Assembly (NCBI RefSeq): GCF_001590925.1
Contig: NZ_BCTU01000019.1
Span: 1 to 64,000, forward strand
From: Serratia plymuthica NBRC 102599
GTDB taxonomy: Bacteria; Pseudomonadota; Gammaproteobacteria; Enterobacterales; Enterobacteriaceae
Direction: 5' to 3'
Length of the DNA stretch: 64,000 nt
Shown: positions 8,696 to 19,487 of the stretch, in pieces
Position numbering within the stretch: position 1 is the first letter of the stretch
How the letters are laid out: every line of letters starts with the position of its first letter
The notes under the pieces: model-generated
Told to the model about the DNA's origin: nothing
Database searches by the model: none
Seen by the model: only the letters and a program-made list of their open reading frames with translations
Position numbers and translations under genes: made by a program

Positions 8696-11600
8696 ATGTC
8701 AGAGACATATCTAACGCATGGTCAGAAAACACATGGCGATATTGCTATTGTCGGCATGGCCAGTCATTTTCCTGATGCATCTAACCTGCATGAATTCTGG
8801 GAAAATATTACCAATAAATGTGATTCGCTAACGGATATCAGTTCAATGTCCGACGCTGCATATTGGCGGAAAGAGGATTTCTACGATCCTGATGCGACGG
8901 CTGCGGATAAAACCTACGGCTATAAAGCGGGTTTCGTTCCCGCGATTGAATTTGATCCTGTCGCATTTAAGATCCCGCCGGCCATTATGGACTCCATCAG
9001 CACCGCCCAACTTTTCTCGCTCTATATGGCAAGGCAGGTGATGCAGGATGCAGGGCTGGCGGATAAAAAAGACGCTCAGGTCGATCGCGACCGTATCGGC
9101 GTCATTCTGGGGGGAGGAGGCAACGGCAATACCTCGTTCTCGCTGGCGGCGCGTCAGCAGGCTCCTTATCTGCGCGAAATCATGATCAAATCCGGCCTTT
9201 CCACGGAAGTGGCCGACGATGTGATCGCCCGTGCGCATGAACTCTACCTGGAGTGGAACGAAGACAGTTTTCCCGGTTTTCTGGGGAATGTCGCCTGTGG
9301 ACGCATCGCCAGCTATTTTGATCTTGGCGGCACGTCATACATGGTTGACGCCGCCTGCGCCAGCAGCCTGGCGGCGATCAAGGCGGCGATAGGCGAGCTG
9401 AATTCCGGCAGCTGCGATGCGGTATTAACCGGTGGCGTTAATCTTGAAAACTCGGCCTTCTCGTTTCTTTGCTTCAGCAAAACGCCCGCGCTTTCAAAAA
9501 GCAATCGTTCACGTCCGTTTGATCGTGACTCAGACGGCATCATGCTCGGCGATGGCGTTGGGCTGCTTGTGTTGAAGCGGCTTGAAGATGCCGAACTGGC
9601 TGGCGATCGCATCTATGCGGTAATCAAATCTCTTGAAGCCTCCAGCGATGGCCGGGCAAAAAGTATTTTCGCTCCACGCTACGAGGGGCAAATCAAAGCG
9701 CTTAAGCGCGCCTACGCCAGCGCGGGTATCCTGCCTGGCGATATTCAACTGATTGAGGCGCATGGCACGGGCACGGCATCTGGCGATGGCACCGAACTCA
9801 AGAGCCTGCGCGCGGTATTTGACGAGTATCGTCTGCCGGCGCATTCGATTGCCGTCGGCAGCGTAAAATCTCAGATCGGGCACACCCGTTGCGCGGCGGG
9901 CGCGGCCTCGATGATTAAAGTGGCGCTGGCGTTACACCACAAAGTGCTGCCGCCTTCCATTAACGTCCAGCAGCCGATGGAAGCGCTGAGCGTTGAAGAT
10001 AGCCCGTTTTATCTCAACAGCGAGACGCGGCCCTGGCTGCGTCCACTTGACGATTCACCGCGTCGCGCAGCGTTAAGCGCCTTTGGTTTTGGCGGCACTA
10101 ATTTCCACGCCATTCTCGAAGAGTACGAACAGGATGCGCACGGCGCTTACCGGTTGAACGAGTCGACCTACACCCTGCTGTTCAGCGGCGATAATGCCGA
10201 CCAGCTTTTGCAGCGTTGTGAAACGGCGCTGGAGAGCTTCAGTAGCGGCTCGGCCGCACGGGCTTTGCGGCAGCATCTTGCCGCCCAGGACATCAACACG
10301 CTGGAAGCGCATCAGGCACGCTTGTTGCTGGTCGCTACCTCGGCCGAGCATGCCGGGCAACTGTTGCAAACCGCCGTAAAACAGCTGCGAAATAACCAGG
10401 ACAAGGGCTGGGAGCACCCGCAAGGCATCTATTTCCAGCCGAAAGGGAAGGATCTGGGCGGCAAAGTCGTGGCGCTTTTCCCGGGGCAGGGATCGCAGTA
10501 TGTCAACATGGGACGTGAAGTCGCCATCGATTATCCAGAGATGCGCCAGGCGCTGGAAACCTTGGATAAATTTGCCGCTGATGTGCGCGGTCATGGCTTG
10601 TCAGACATTGTTTATCCGACCCCCGCATTTTCGGATGCCGAACGCACAGCGCAGCGGGAGCGTTTAACGGATACCGCCAACGCGCAGCCTGCCATTGGTG
10701 CGGTTAGCGCGGGTTATTACGCTATTTTGAAATCCAACGGCTTTACGCCCGATTTCGTCGCGGGCCATAGCTACGGCGAAGTGACCGCGCTATGGGCGGC
10801 GGGCGCGCTTTGCGATGCGGACTTTTATCGCGCCTCACTGGCTCGCGGTATGGCGGCAGCTTCGGCCGTCGCACAAAACGAGGGCGACGGCGGTGCCATG
10901 TTGGCTGCCGCCCTGACGGTTGAGGCATGTGAAAAGCTGCTGGTGCGCTACCCCGATATCGTGCTGGCTAACGACAACTCACCGGCCCAGGTGGTCTTGG
11001 GCGGCGCCACGGCGCGCATCCACGCGCTGTACGACGAACTGAAAGCCGGCGATGTTCAGTGCCGTATTTTACCGGTTTCCGCCGCGTTCCATACGCCCTT
11101 CCTGCAGGCTGCCTGCGCGCCATTCCTGGAAAGTCTGTCATCCATCCGCTTCGACACTACGCACTGCACCGCTTTCTCAAGCGCATCTGCGGCACCCTGG
11201 CCTGCCGACACCGCAACATACGCGGAAACCCTGGCCCAGCAGATGATCATGCCGGTTCGTTTCCGGGAAACCATTGAAGCCCTTTATCAGCGCGGCGGAC
11301 GGCTGTTTGTTGAAATCGGGCCGAAAGGGGTGCTGGGAAAACTGGTGGCAGACATCCTGAAAGGGCGTGAGCACACGCTGATCTCACTGAATACCGGCGA
11401 TTCGGGAGACGATCGCCTTCAGTTGGCCCGTGCCCAGGCTCGGTTATTGGCCGAGGGGGTCAAGCTGAACGCCCTGGATCGCTACGTGCGCCCGGCTCCA
11501 GAGCAGGGTGATCTTACCGGACGTTTGAGTTGCCGTCTGAACGGCGGCTTTTACCTGTCAGAAAAAAACCAGCGTCGGCGGCAGCATGCGCTGCGTGAAG

Positions 11601-14600
11601 GTGATACCGAAGTGGTCGAGAGCTTCATCCGTGCGCGACAGGGTGCAGCGCTGCCCGCGGCCCCCGTGCCCGCAGCCCCCGTGACCGCAGCGGCGAAAGC
11701 GCAGCCTGCCGTAGCGCCCCTGCCTGCCGCGGTGGTGTCACCCCTGTTTCAATCCACCAAATCCAACACGTCGGAAGCCCTTCACAAGCGAGATCAAGCT
11801 ATGGAACAGATTAATCAGCGAGTTGAAAGTAACGATAACACCCCGTTGAATGGGGTTCTGCAGGCTCAGCAGGTGATGAGCCAACTGCATCAGCAGTTCC
11901 AGACCAATCAAAAAGAGTATATTCAGCTACTGGACTCGCTGCTGAATAAGCAGTACGCGCTGCTGGAAAACTTCCGCGATCACCACAACTTACCGACGAT
12001 CCTTGCCAGCCTTGGGCAAAGCGTGCAACTGCTGGATAAAAATCTGGAGTTGTATCACAGCAACCATGAGCGCTATTTCTCGACTCAACAAAGTCTGTTC
12101 CAGCCGGGCCAGGCGCCGATGCCTGTTGCGCCTCGCGCGCTGAACACGCCGGTGCAGGCTTACCCTCAGGCCGCCGTAGTGTCCGTGTCGCCTGTCGCAG
12201 CGCCTGTTCATCCTGTCGCGGCGCCGGTCAGCCTCTCGGCACCGCGTCCTTCCGTCCCTGAAATGCCTGCCGTAGCCAAGGCACCGTCAGCCCCAGCTCC
12301 GTCAGCGCCTGCACCGCAGGCGGCGAAACCGACCGCCAGCCCAATGTCGCCGGACGTTGAAGCGCAGCTTTCCCGCTTTGCCAGCATCACGGAGGCCGAA
12401 ATCACGGCGCGGTTGGTCACCATTGTCAGCGATCGCACCGGCTATCCGCAGGACATGATAGACGCGAACATGGATCTGGAAGCCGATCTCGGCATTGACT
12501 CCATCAAGCGCCTGGAAATTTTCGGTGCCATGTTTGACGCCTTCTCCGCCGATGCCGGCATCTACCACGACGCGTCGAAAAATAAGGACCTGGAGACGTT
12601 CGACATCGAGGCGCTGAGCAATGTCCACAAAATGTCGTTGTTCTTCAAAGAGATGATTGATGAAATCATTGCCGATATCCGTCGCAAGCAGGGCCTGGAT
12701 GAAGGGGGTGAAACGCCGGATAGCGCGTCCTCTAAAGACTTCTTTACTGAAGATAATCAGCGCGAAAGCGAAGCGGAGTTGCCTGCGGATGCGTTGCGCG
12801 CTTCCGAAGATATCGGTGGCGACGCCAAACTGCGCACGCTCGGCTTTGTCACCTCTACGGTAGACGTCGCAGAGGTTGAATCGGCAAAAAAGTCTTCAAC
12901 TGAATCGCAGCAGTATGTGGCGCCTGCGGTTCAGTCTGCAACAGAAGAAACAGTAAGCGTAAAGCCGCATACACAACGTTTTAGCGTGACTTCGCAACCC
13001 CTGCCGACGCCGGATTGCGATACGCAGACTTTTGCCGTTAAACGTCACTGGCTGATTGTCGATGAAGGAAAAACGTTCATCGATGACGTAACGAAACAGC
13101 TGACGCAACGGGGACAAACGGTCTCGGTGCTGGCGCTGCATTCGGCCGCCGCCAAAAATAAAAAGCAGGGGAAAACGCAACACGTCTACAGCCTCGCTCA
13201 TCCGAATGAGGCGACGCTGGATACCGCCATCACGGAAATTGAGCAGGCTCGCGGCGCGTTAGATGGCGTGATCTGGCTGCAGGCCACGCGCGAAAAAGTG
13301 AAAAAGGTTACCGACGTTTTCAGCGCCAATGGCTACCGTTCGCTGGAAACCGCCTTCCTGTTGGCGAAGCGGCTGCAGGAGAGCCTGAACCGCGGTGAAC
13401 AGCACCCAGGCTGGTTCTTTGTGGTCACTCGCGGTGACGGTCAGCTGTCCCTTTCAAGGGCAGGCGGTCTCTCCGCCATGCTCCCGGCGGGCATTAGCGG
13501 GCTGACCAAATCGCTGAATATTGAATGGAAAACGGCATTTTGCCGCACGCTTGATATCGACGCCGGGCTGAAAAACGGCGAGGCGGTGAGCATTCTGCTG
13601 GAGGAACTCCAGGATGCGCGCCGCGATCTGGCGGAGGTCGGGTGCAGTGCTCAAGGCGAACGGATGACGCTGGCTTTGAGCGCAGCGCCGACGGCGAACG
13701 AAGAGACGCCGCCCGACGTTAGCGAGCGGGATGTGCTGGTGGTCACCGGCGGCGCACGCGGGATAACCGCAAAATGCGTGATTGAATTGGCGCAGCGCAG
13801 CCAGGCTCATTTTATCTTGCTTGGCCGCACCGACATCGATGCACCGTTGCCGGCGTGGGCGCAGGGCACAGCCACGGTAGCGGAACGCAAGGCAGCGGCG
13901 ATAGCCCAACTGCAATCTGAAGGCGTGCAACCAACGCCGGTAAAAATCGACGCCATGCTGAGCGGCTTGCTGCATAGCGACGAAATCAACGCCACTCTGC
14001 ACCAGATTGCTCAGGCTGGCGGAGAGGCGATTTATCGCCACTGCGATATTACCGATGCGCAACAGGTTGCGGCGGTACTGAACGAGGCGCAGCAGGTTGT
14101 CGGTCCCATCACCGGCATTATCCACGGTGCGGGCAACCTGGCCGACAAGCGCATTGAGAAAAAAACGCTGGGTGATTTACGTTCCGTGTTTGACGTGAAG
14201 GTTCGAGGGCTGGAAAACCTCTGCCGCGCGCTGGATATCACCGGGTTAAGGCACGTGATGCTGTTCTCTTCCGTGTCAGGTTTCTTTGGCAACGCCGGCC
14301 AAACGGATTACGCGATGGCCAACGAGACGCTGAACAAGTTTGCATGGCTGCCGCTGCAGGCGGAGGGGCAACCGACAGTGCGCGCCATCAATTGGGGCCC
14401 GTGGGACGGCGGTATGGTGAACGATACGCTGAAGCGCGCCTACGATACCCATAACATGGTGATCATTCCGCTGGAGACCGGCACTGAATTGTTTGTGCGC
14501 GAGTTTACGGACGCGGCGCACCCTCAGGTCATCATCGGCGGAGACAACTATCGTGCGAAACGACGTTTGACGGCGCTCGCGGAAGGGTACGAAGCCACGC

Positions 14601-15457
14601 GCCTGCTCCAGCCGCAGAACAATCCGTTTTTGCAACATCATGTGATCAACGATAACCCCGTGTTGCCTGCCACCGCAGCCATCGCGTGGATGACGCGCGT
14701 CTGTGAAGAGCGGTTCCCAGGCTATCAATTGCGACGGGTCAGCCACTTTACCGTCCTGAAAGGCATCGTGTTCGACGGCAGCGAAGCGGAACGTTATCGC
14801 GTGAGCATGACGCCTCATGCCGGCGACAGGCCTGACGACGATCATCTGGCAGTCGATCTGATCATCAGCAGCCAGCAGGAGATGAAGCACTATCAGGCCA
14901 CGCTGTTGCTCGCCCTACAGGGAAGAGAAGCGCAGTTTGCAGAATTGCACGGGGATCTCGACGTCGCGATCCCGCTGGCGGTACCGTTTTATGGCGATAT
15001 GACGCAGGGCGCGCAGCTGTTTCACGGTAACGCTTTCCGCGGCATTCAGCAGGTGGTGCACATCGATGAGCAGAGCCTGATCCTCAAATGTCGCTTACCG
15101 TCGCTGGCGGCCCGGGAGCAAGGGCAGTTCCCGGCCAACTCCTTCAACCTGTTTATTAACGATGTCGGTCTTCAACTGCCGCTGCTGTGGTTGATGCAGC
15201 AATCGGACAAGGCGGGGCTGCCTGCGGCGATAGGGGCTATCGAGCAATATTCGCCGCTGGATTTTGACCAGACATTCTACGCCTCCATGCGCATTACCAG
15301 TCAGACGGCAACCCTGCTGCTGGCGGATATCACTTTGCACGACAAACTGGGCAACGTTTATAGCCGGTTTGAAAAAGTGAAATTCACCGTCTCCACCACG
15401 CTTCGGTCGCTGTTTACCTGCGCCGACGCAGCGCTGGAAAAAAAAGAGCACCGCTAA
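8696..15457 (+). CDS. zmn10: PfaA-like iterative synthase KS-AT-ACP-KR-DH
   Basis: This 2253-residue multidomain enzyme should build the long acyl chain of the zeamine polyamino-alcohol together with Zmn11 and Zmn12. The ketosynthase has DAACASS (Cys 221), HGTGT and KSQIGHT. The acyltransferase has FPGQGSQ and GHSYGE (Ser 692). Pro/Ala-rich linkers flank a Gln-rich helical stretch. A single carrier domain carries DLGIDSIKRLEIF (Ser 1269). The ketoreductase has VTGGARGI near residue 1683 and Y-A-M-A-N near 1871. A C-terminal dehydratase-like domain starts near residue 1975 (HHVINDNPVLPA). Marine PfaA proteins carry four to nine tandem ACPs; only one is visible here. The start at 8696 follows GAGGA closely and is preferred over 8663. 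Confidence 0.93.
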   Translation: MSETYLTHGQKTHGDIAIVGMASHFPDASNLHEFWENITNKCDSLTDISSMSDAAYWRKEDFYDPDATAADKTYGYKAGFVPAIEFDPVAFKIPPAIMDSISTAQLFSLYMARQVMQDAGLADKKDAQVDRDRIGVILGGGGNGNTSFSLAARQQAPYLREIMIKSGLSTEVADDVIARAHELYLEWNEDSFPGFLGNVACGRIASYFDLGGTSYMVDAACASSLAAIKAAIGELNSGSCDAVLTGGVNLENSAFSFLCFSKTPALSKSNRSRPFDRDSDGIMLGDGVGLLVLKRLEDAELAGDRIYAVIKSLEASSDGRAKSIFAPRYEGQIKALKRAYASAGILPGDIQLIEAHGTGTASGDGTELKSLRAVFDEYRLPAHSIAVGSVKSQIGHTRCAAGAASMIKVALALHHKVLPPSINVQQPMEALSVEDSPFYLNSETRPWLRPLDDSPRRAALSAFGFGGTNFHAILEEYEQDAHGAYRLNESTYTLLFSGDNADQLLQRCETALESFSSGSAARALRQHLAAQDINTLEAHQARLLLVATSAEHAGQLLQTAVKQLRNNQDKGWEHPQGIYFQPKGKDLGGKVVALFPGQGSQYVNMGREVAIDYPEMRQALETLDKFAADVRGHGLSDIVYPTPAFSDAERTAQRERLTDTANAQPAIGAVSAGYYAILKSNGFTPDFVAGHSYGEVTALWAAGALCDADFYRASLARGMAAASAVAQNEGDGGAMLAAALTVEACEKLLVRYPDIVLANDNSPAQVVLGGATARIHALYDELKAGDVQCRILPVSAAFHTPFLQAACAPFLESLSSIRFDTTHCTAFSSASAAPWPADTATYAETLAQQMIMPVRFRETIEALYQRGGRLFVEIGPKGVLGKLVADILKGREHTLISLNTGDSGDDRLQLARAQARLLAEGVKLNALDRYVRPAPEQGDLTGRLSCRLNGGFYLSEKNQRRRQHALREGDTEVVESFIRARQGAALPAAPVPAAPVTAAAKAQPAVAPLPAAVVSPLFQSTKSNTSEALHKRDQAMEQINQRVESNDNTPLNGVLQAQQVMSQLHQQFQTNQKEYIQLLDSLLNKQYALLENFRDHHNLPTILASLGQSVQLLDKNLELYHSNHERYFSTQQSLFQPGQAPMPVAPRALNTPVQAYPQAAVVSVSPVAAPVHPVAAPVSLSAPRPSVPEMPAVAKAPSAPAPSAPAPQAAKPTASPMSPDVEAQLSRFASITEAEITARLVTIVSDRTGYPQDMIDANMDLEADLGIDSIKRLEIFGAMFDAFSADAGIYHDASKNKDLETFDIEALSNVHKMSLFFKEMIDEIIADIRRKQGLDEGGETPDSASSKDFFTEDNQRESEAELPADALRASEDIGGDAKLRTLGFVTSTVDVAEVESAKKSSTESQQYVAPAVQSATEETVSVKPHTQRFSVTSQPLPTPDCDTQTFAVKRHWLIVDEGKTFIDDVTKQLTQRGQTVSVLALHSAAAKNKKQGKTQHVYSLAHPNEATLDTAITEIEQARGALDGVIWLQATREKVKKVTDVFSANGYRSLETAFLLAKRLQESLNRGEQHPGWFFVVTRGDGQLSLSRAGGLSAMLPAGISGLTKSLNIEWKTAFCRTLDIDAGLKNGEAVSILLEELQDARRDLAEVGCSAQGERMTLALSAAPTANEETPPDVSERDVLVVTGGARGITAKCVIELAQRSQAHFILLGRTDIDAPLPAWAQGTATVAERKAAAIAQLQSEGVQPTPVKIDAMLSGLLHSDEINATLHQIAQAGGEAIYRHCDITDAQQVAAVLNEAQQVVGPITGIIHGAGNLADKRIEKKTLGDLRSVFDVKVRGLENLCRALDITGLRHVMLFSSVSGFFGNAGQTDYAMANETLNKFAWLPLQAEGQPTVRAINWGPWDGGMVNDTLKRAYDTHNMVIIPLETGTELFVREFTDAAHPQVIIGGDNYRAKRRLTALAEGYEATRLLQPQNNPFLQHHVINDNPVLPATAAIAWMTRVCEERFPGYQLRRVSHFTVLKGIVFDGSEAERYRVSMTPHAGDRPDDDHLAVDLIISSQQEMKHYQATLLLALQGREAQFAELHGDLDVAIPLAVPFYGDMTQGAQLFHGNAFRGIQQVVHIDEQSLILKCRLPSLAAREQGQFPANSFNLFINDVGLQLPLLWLMQQSDKAGLPAAIGAIEQYSPLDFDQTFYASMRITSQTATLLLADITLHDKLGNVYSRFEKVKFTVSTTLRSLFTCADAALEKKEHR

Positions 15458-15539
15458 ACGGCGCGCTTAACCGCTGACGATGTTCATCCGGGCGCGGTTA
15501 AGCGCCCGGCAACAGGCTTATGTTCAGGAGTGGCTGGTA

Positions 15540-18500
15540 ATGGAAAATATTGCGATCGTGGGGTTGGGCTGCCTGTTTCCGGGGGCGGATTCCACGCAGA
15601 AATACTGGGAGAATTTGATTCAGTGCCGGGACTGCGCCTCGCCGCTTTCCGCTGCGGAAACCGGCATCGACCCTGCGGTTTATTACCATCCGGTGGCGGG
15701 AACGGCGGATAAAATCGGCTATAACCGCAATGGGCACATCCGCGATTTTCACTTTGATACCTCCGGCTACGCGCTACCGGCGCAAGAGCTGGAGACGCTG
15801 GATAACTTGTTCAAGTGGACCCTGCACGCCGCAGCGCAGGCGTTAAACGATAGCGGCTATCGCGGGCAGCCGCAGACGCTGGCAAAAACCGGCCTGCTTA
15901 TTGGCAACATCGGCATGCCGACGCACAGCGGCAAGCGGCTGATGAGCCGTTTTTATCACCAGATGCTGACTCCCTATCTGCGTCAGTTGCTTGGTCGGGA
16001 CGATTTTGCCTTCGACCGCGTCTGGCCTGAAGAGACGCTGTCCGACTTGAATCTTATCACGGGTGGCCATAATGCCACCGTCGCCGCCCAGGCGCTGGGG
16101 TTGCAGGGGCCGAGCTACGCGTTGGATGCGGCCTGCTCTTCTGCGTTCTACGCCATCAAAATGGCCAGTGATTACCTTGCCAGCGGCAAAGCCGACATGA
16201 TGTTGGCGGGGGCGGTGTGCCATGCCGACCACATCTATATCGATCACGGTTTCAATGTGTTGCAGGCGTTTCCGCAGAAAGGGCAGTCGATCCCCTTTGA
16301 CCGCACGTCGGAAGGCTTGAAGGCGGGAGAGGGCGCAGGCGTGATCGCCATGAAACGCTACGCTGACGCCATTCGCGACAACGATAAAATTTACGGCGTT
16401 ATCGAGGCGGTCGGTCTCTCCAACGATGCAGGCAGCCGCCATATGCTGGTGCCCGACAGCAACGGACAGCAGCTGGCGCTGACACGCGCCTATGGCAAGG
16501 CCGAGCCGGATATCGATTATCTGGAGTGCCATGCCACGGGCACGCCGGTGGGCGATCAGATCGAGCTGGCGGCCATGGAAGCCTTCTTCGCGCAGGCGCC
16601 GACGCGCCCTCTGCTTGGCGCCAACAAAGGGATCAACGGCCATATGCTTACGGCCTCCGGCATGGGCAGCCTGTTCAAAGTGATCCTCGCCATGCAGCAC
16701 AATCTCATTCCGCCTACGCCTGGCGTGCAGCAACTGGTTAACACGCCTGCCGGCCAACTCGGCCTGGAGGATGTGGTCCGCGAGGCCCGCCCCTGGCCGC
16801 AGCGCGATCGGCAAAAACGCGCCGGCATCAACGCCTTCGGTTTCGGCGGCGTCAACGCCCATCTGGTGCTGAGCGAGGATCACCCTGCGCTGCGTGCGGC
16901 GCTGCCGCAAGCCACAGAGCCATTAAAAGCAGAGCCGCTGGCGCTGGTCGGTATCGGCGTACACGCCGCCGATACCGAGGATACGCTAAGTCTCGATCGC
17001 ACCTTCCGCGAGGGCAGGCAACATCAGCGCCCACTGCCCGCTACGCGCTGGTTGGGCGTAGAGCGCCAGCAGGATCTGCTGGCCACGCGCGGTATCGAAC
17101 AGATCCCGCAGGGGGCCTGGATCGAGACGTTTGAATTTGACTGTAAACGCTTCCGGCTGCCGCCAAATGTGGTCGGCCCTCATCTGCTTTCGCATCTGTT
17201 TCTTCTGCCGGTGGCGGAACGCGCTTTTCTCGACGCGGGTTATGCCCTGGATGGCACGCGCCGTAATCTGGCCGTGATTGTCGCAGGCGGGGTGGATTAC
17301 AGCTGTTTGCGTTATCAGGCGCGTAACGAGATTAGCTGGCAGCTGGAACAGAGTCTGCGCAGCCAGGGCATTGCGTTGAGCGAAGAGGATCTTCAGGCAT
17401 TGCAGAATGTCGTGAAGGACAGCCTGTTCCCTGCGCCTTACCCCGAAGGTATCACCGGTGGCATCGGTAATGTGGTCGCCAGCCGGCTGGCTGCCCATTT
17501 GCACCTGAACGGACCGGCGTTCTCCCTTTACAGCGAAGAAAACGCCGCGTTTAAGGCCATTGAACTGGCGCAGTTCCTGCTGGCGCGCCACGAGGTCGAG
17601 GGCGTGCTGATCGCCAGTTGCAGCTTTGGCGGCGCGCTGGAGAATGTGCTGTGGGATCATCAATCCGTGCAGGCGAACCAGACGCCGGGCGATGGCGGCA
17701 GTGTGGTGGTCGTGCGCCGCGAGCAGGATGCGCAGCAGGCAGGAACGCCGATTTACGCCGTTATCGACGGGCTGGCCGTTGGGCACGAGTTGAGCCCGAC
17801 GCTGGCTTACACCGCCAGCCGCCAGGGGATTGCCGATAGCGCCAGTCGCGCATTGCAGGCCGCTGGCTGTAGCGCGGCGGATGTCGACTATCTCGAACTC
17901 TATTCCGGAGCACGCCCGGGGGAGATGGAAACGGAACTGGCCGCACTGGCCGGCGTCTATGCCACGCCGGAACGGCAGGCGCCCGTGACGGTGGGAACGC
18001 TGAAGGCGCACTATGGCCATCTCGCTGCCGCTGCGGGGTTGCTGGGGATCGTGAAATGCGCGTTGCAGTTGTCGCAGCGCTATCTGCCCGCGGTGCCTGC
18101 GTTCAATCAGCACTCCTCGTTGGCGAAGCAGGCAGACGGACGCTTTAGACTGCCGCAGCAGACGCAGGAATGGGCACCGCCGAGGGGCGCTTTGCGTCGC
18201 GCGGCGGTCAACCATATCGGCATCGATCGCGCCTGTAGCCATCTGTTATTACGCGAGCCGCTGAGCGGGCCTCGCGCGCAGCCGGCCGCGGCGAACTCCG
18301 CAGCGAGAGGCGGGTTGACGGTCACCGTCTATACCGGGCGGGAGAAGCCGCTGGGCGAGTTCATCGTCAATGCGGATACGCTGGCGCGTTTTGCGCCGAG
18401 CAGCCCGAGGCAGACGCCGGCCGGGAATAGCCTGGCGAACAACATGGCCCTGCACCATCTGACGCGTCATGCGCAGACGCATCTGCATTACCTGCATGTT

Positions 18501-19487
18501 CAGCAAAATTACTATCATCTGATCCGCCAACTGCTGGCGGGGCAAGGCCCGGTCGCCGAGCCGCTGTTTAATGAGCAGCAGGTGATCGAGCTGACGGATG
18601 GGCTGGTGAGCAACGTTCTGGGGCAAGACTACGCGGGGGTGGATCAGTATCCGGTACGTACCCGAATGCCGTCGCCGCCCTACCTGTTTGTCTCCCGCAT
18701 TACCGCCCTGAGCGCGAAAAAGGATCGGCTGGAACCCTGCTTTATCGAATGGGAATACGATATTGCGCCGGACGCCTGGTTCCTGGTCGACGGCAAAACG
18801 CCTCCCTTCGTCGCGCTGGAATCCTCGCATGCCATGATTGTCGCCTTCACCGTTATCGGTTGCGATCACCTGTTCAAAGGGCAGCTTTGCTACCGGGCGG
18901 TCGACAGCCAGACCACGGTCTACAGCGAAATGCCGCGTGCGGGCGAAATGTTGCGCGGGCGGGTAAATATCACCTCCTTTGTCAGGGCCGGCGGCGTGGC
19001 GCTGATTGCTTATGAATACTTCTGCTACGTCGGCGATCGGCTGGTGTTTAAGCTGGTCGCCAACTCGGGCTTCTTCGGCAAGCGCGAAATCGCCAACGCG
19101 CGGCAGATTGATACCACCGGCTATTTCGCGCGCGCCGCGCAGGCACGACCTTTTACGCCGCTGTTGCGTTGCGAGCGCCGCGAATTTGATGACGCTGCGC
19201 TGGATGCTTTGATCCGTGGGGACGTCGCCACCTGTTTTGGCCCGCACTACGCGGGGCACGCGGCCGGCACGCTGTGCGCACCCGATGCACGCATGCTGAA
19301 CCGGGTCACATCGATCGATCCTTGCGGCGGTGCCTGGGGGCTGGGTGAGGCGATGGGCGAAGTGGATATCGATCCCGATCACTGGGTGTTCCGCGCTCAC
19401 TTCAAGAATGACCCGGTGATGCCGGGCACCTTCCTTGTGGAGGGGTGTGAACAACTGGTGAAATTCTTCCTTATTACCTCGGCCTGA
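15540..19487 (+). CDS. zmn11: PfaC-like KS-CLF-DH synthase, 3' end frameshifted
   Basis: Partner of Zmn10. The first ketosynthase is active type (DAACSSA, Cys 199; HATGT). The second is a chain-length-factor-type domain around residues 465-890 that lacks the active Cys (FSLYSEENAAF near 661). Two hotdog dehydratase regions follow from about residue 1040; the second has FKNDPVMPGTF (Asp 1291), the FabA-like signature. The frame ends at TGA 19485-19487, only ~20 residues after that motif. Re-reading one T after CTT at 19470-19472 opens YYLGLNASPDLVAHTL, continuing to 19789, so the intact protein would be about 1420 residues. The start at 15540 follows CAGGAG. As sequenced, the final dehydratase is truncated and probably inactive. 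Confidence 0.9.
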   Translation: MENIAIVGLGCLFPGADSTQKYWENLIQCRDCASPLSAAETGIDPAVYYHPVAGTADKIGYNRNGHIRDFHFDTSGYALPAQELETLDNLFKWTLHAAAQALNDSGYRGQPQTLAKTGLLIGNIGMPTHSGKRLMSRFYHQMLTPYLRQLLGRDDFAFDRVWPEETLSDLNLITGGHNATVAAQALGLQGPSYALDAACSSAFYAIKMASDYLASGKADMMLAGAVCHADHIYIDHGFNVLQAFPQKGQSIPFDRTSEGLKAGEGAGVIAMKRYADAIRDNDKIYGVIEAVGLSNDAGSRHMLVPDSNGQQLALTRAYGKAEPDIDYLECHATGTPVGDQIELAAMEAFFAQAPTRPLLGANKGINGHMLTASGMGSLFKVILAMQHNLIPPTPGVQQLVNTPAGQLGLEDVVREARPWPQRDRQKRAGINAFGFGGVNAHLVLSEDHPALRAALPQATEPLKAEPLALVGIGVHAADTEDTLSLDRTFREGRQHQRPLPATRWLGVERQQDLLATRGIEQIPQGAWIETFEFDCKRFRLPPNVVGPHLLSHLFLLPVAERAFLDAGYALDGTRRNLAVIVAGGVDYSCLRYQARNEISWQLEQSLRSQGIALSEEDLQALQNVVKDSLFPAPYPEGITGGIGNVVASRLAAHLHLNGPAFSLYSEENAAFKAIELAQFLLARHEVEGVLIASCSFGGALENVLWDHQSVQANQTPGDGGSVVVVRREQDAQQAGTPIYAVIDGLAVGHELSPTLAYTASRQGIADSASRALQAAGCSAADVDYLELYSGARPGEMETELAALAGVYATPERQAPVTVGTLKAHYGHLAAAAGLLGIVKCALQLSQRYLPAVPAFNQHSSLAKQADGRFRLPQQTQEWAPPRGALRRAAVNHIGIDRACSHLLLREPLSGPRAQPAAANSAARGGLTVTVYTGREKPLGEFIVNADTLARFAPSSPRQTPAGNSLANNMALHHLTRHAQTHLHYLHVQQNYYHLIRQLLAGQGPVAEPLFNEQQVIELTDGLVSNVLGQDYAGVDQYPVRTRMPSPPYLFVSRITALSAKKDRLEPCFIEWEYDIAPDAWFLVDGKTPPFVALESSHAMIVAFTVIGCDHLFKGQLCYRAVDSQTTVYSEMPRAGEMLRGRVNITSFVRAGGVALIAYEYFCYVGDRLVFKLVANSGFFGKREIANARQIDTTGYFARAAQARPFTPLLRCERREFDDAALDALIRGDVATCFGPHYAGHAAGTLCAPDARMLNRVTSIDPCGGAWGLGEAMGEVDIDPDHWVFRAHFKNDPVMPGTFLVEGCEQLVKFFLITSA

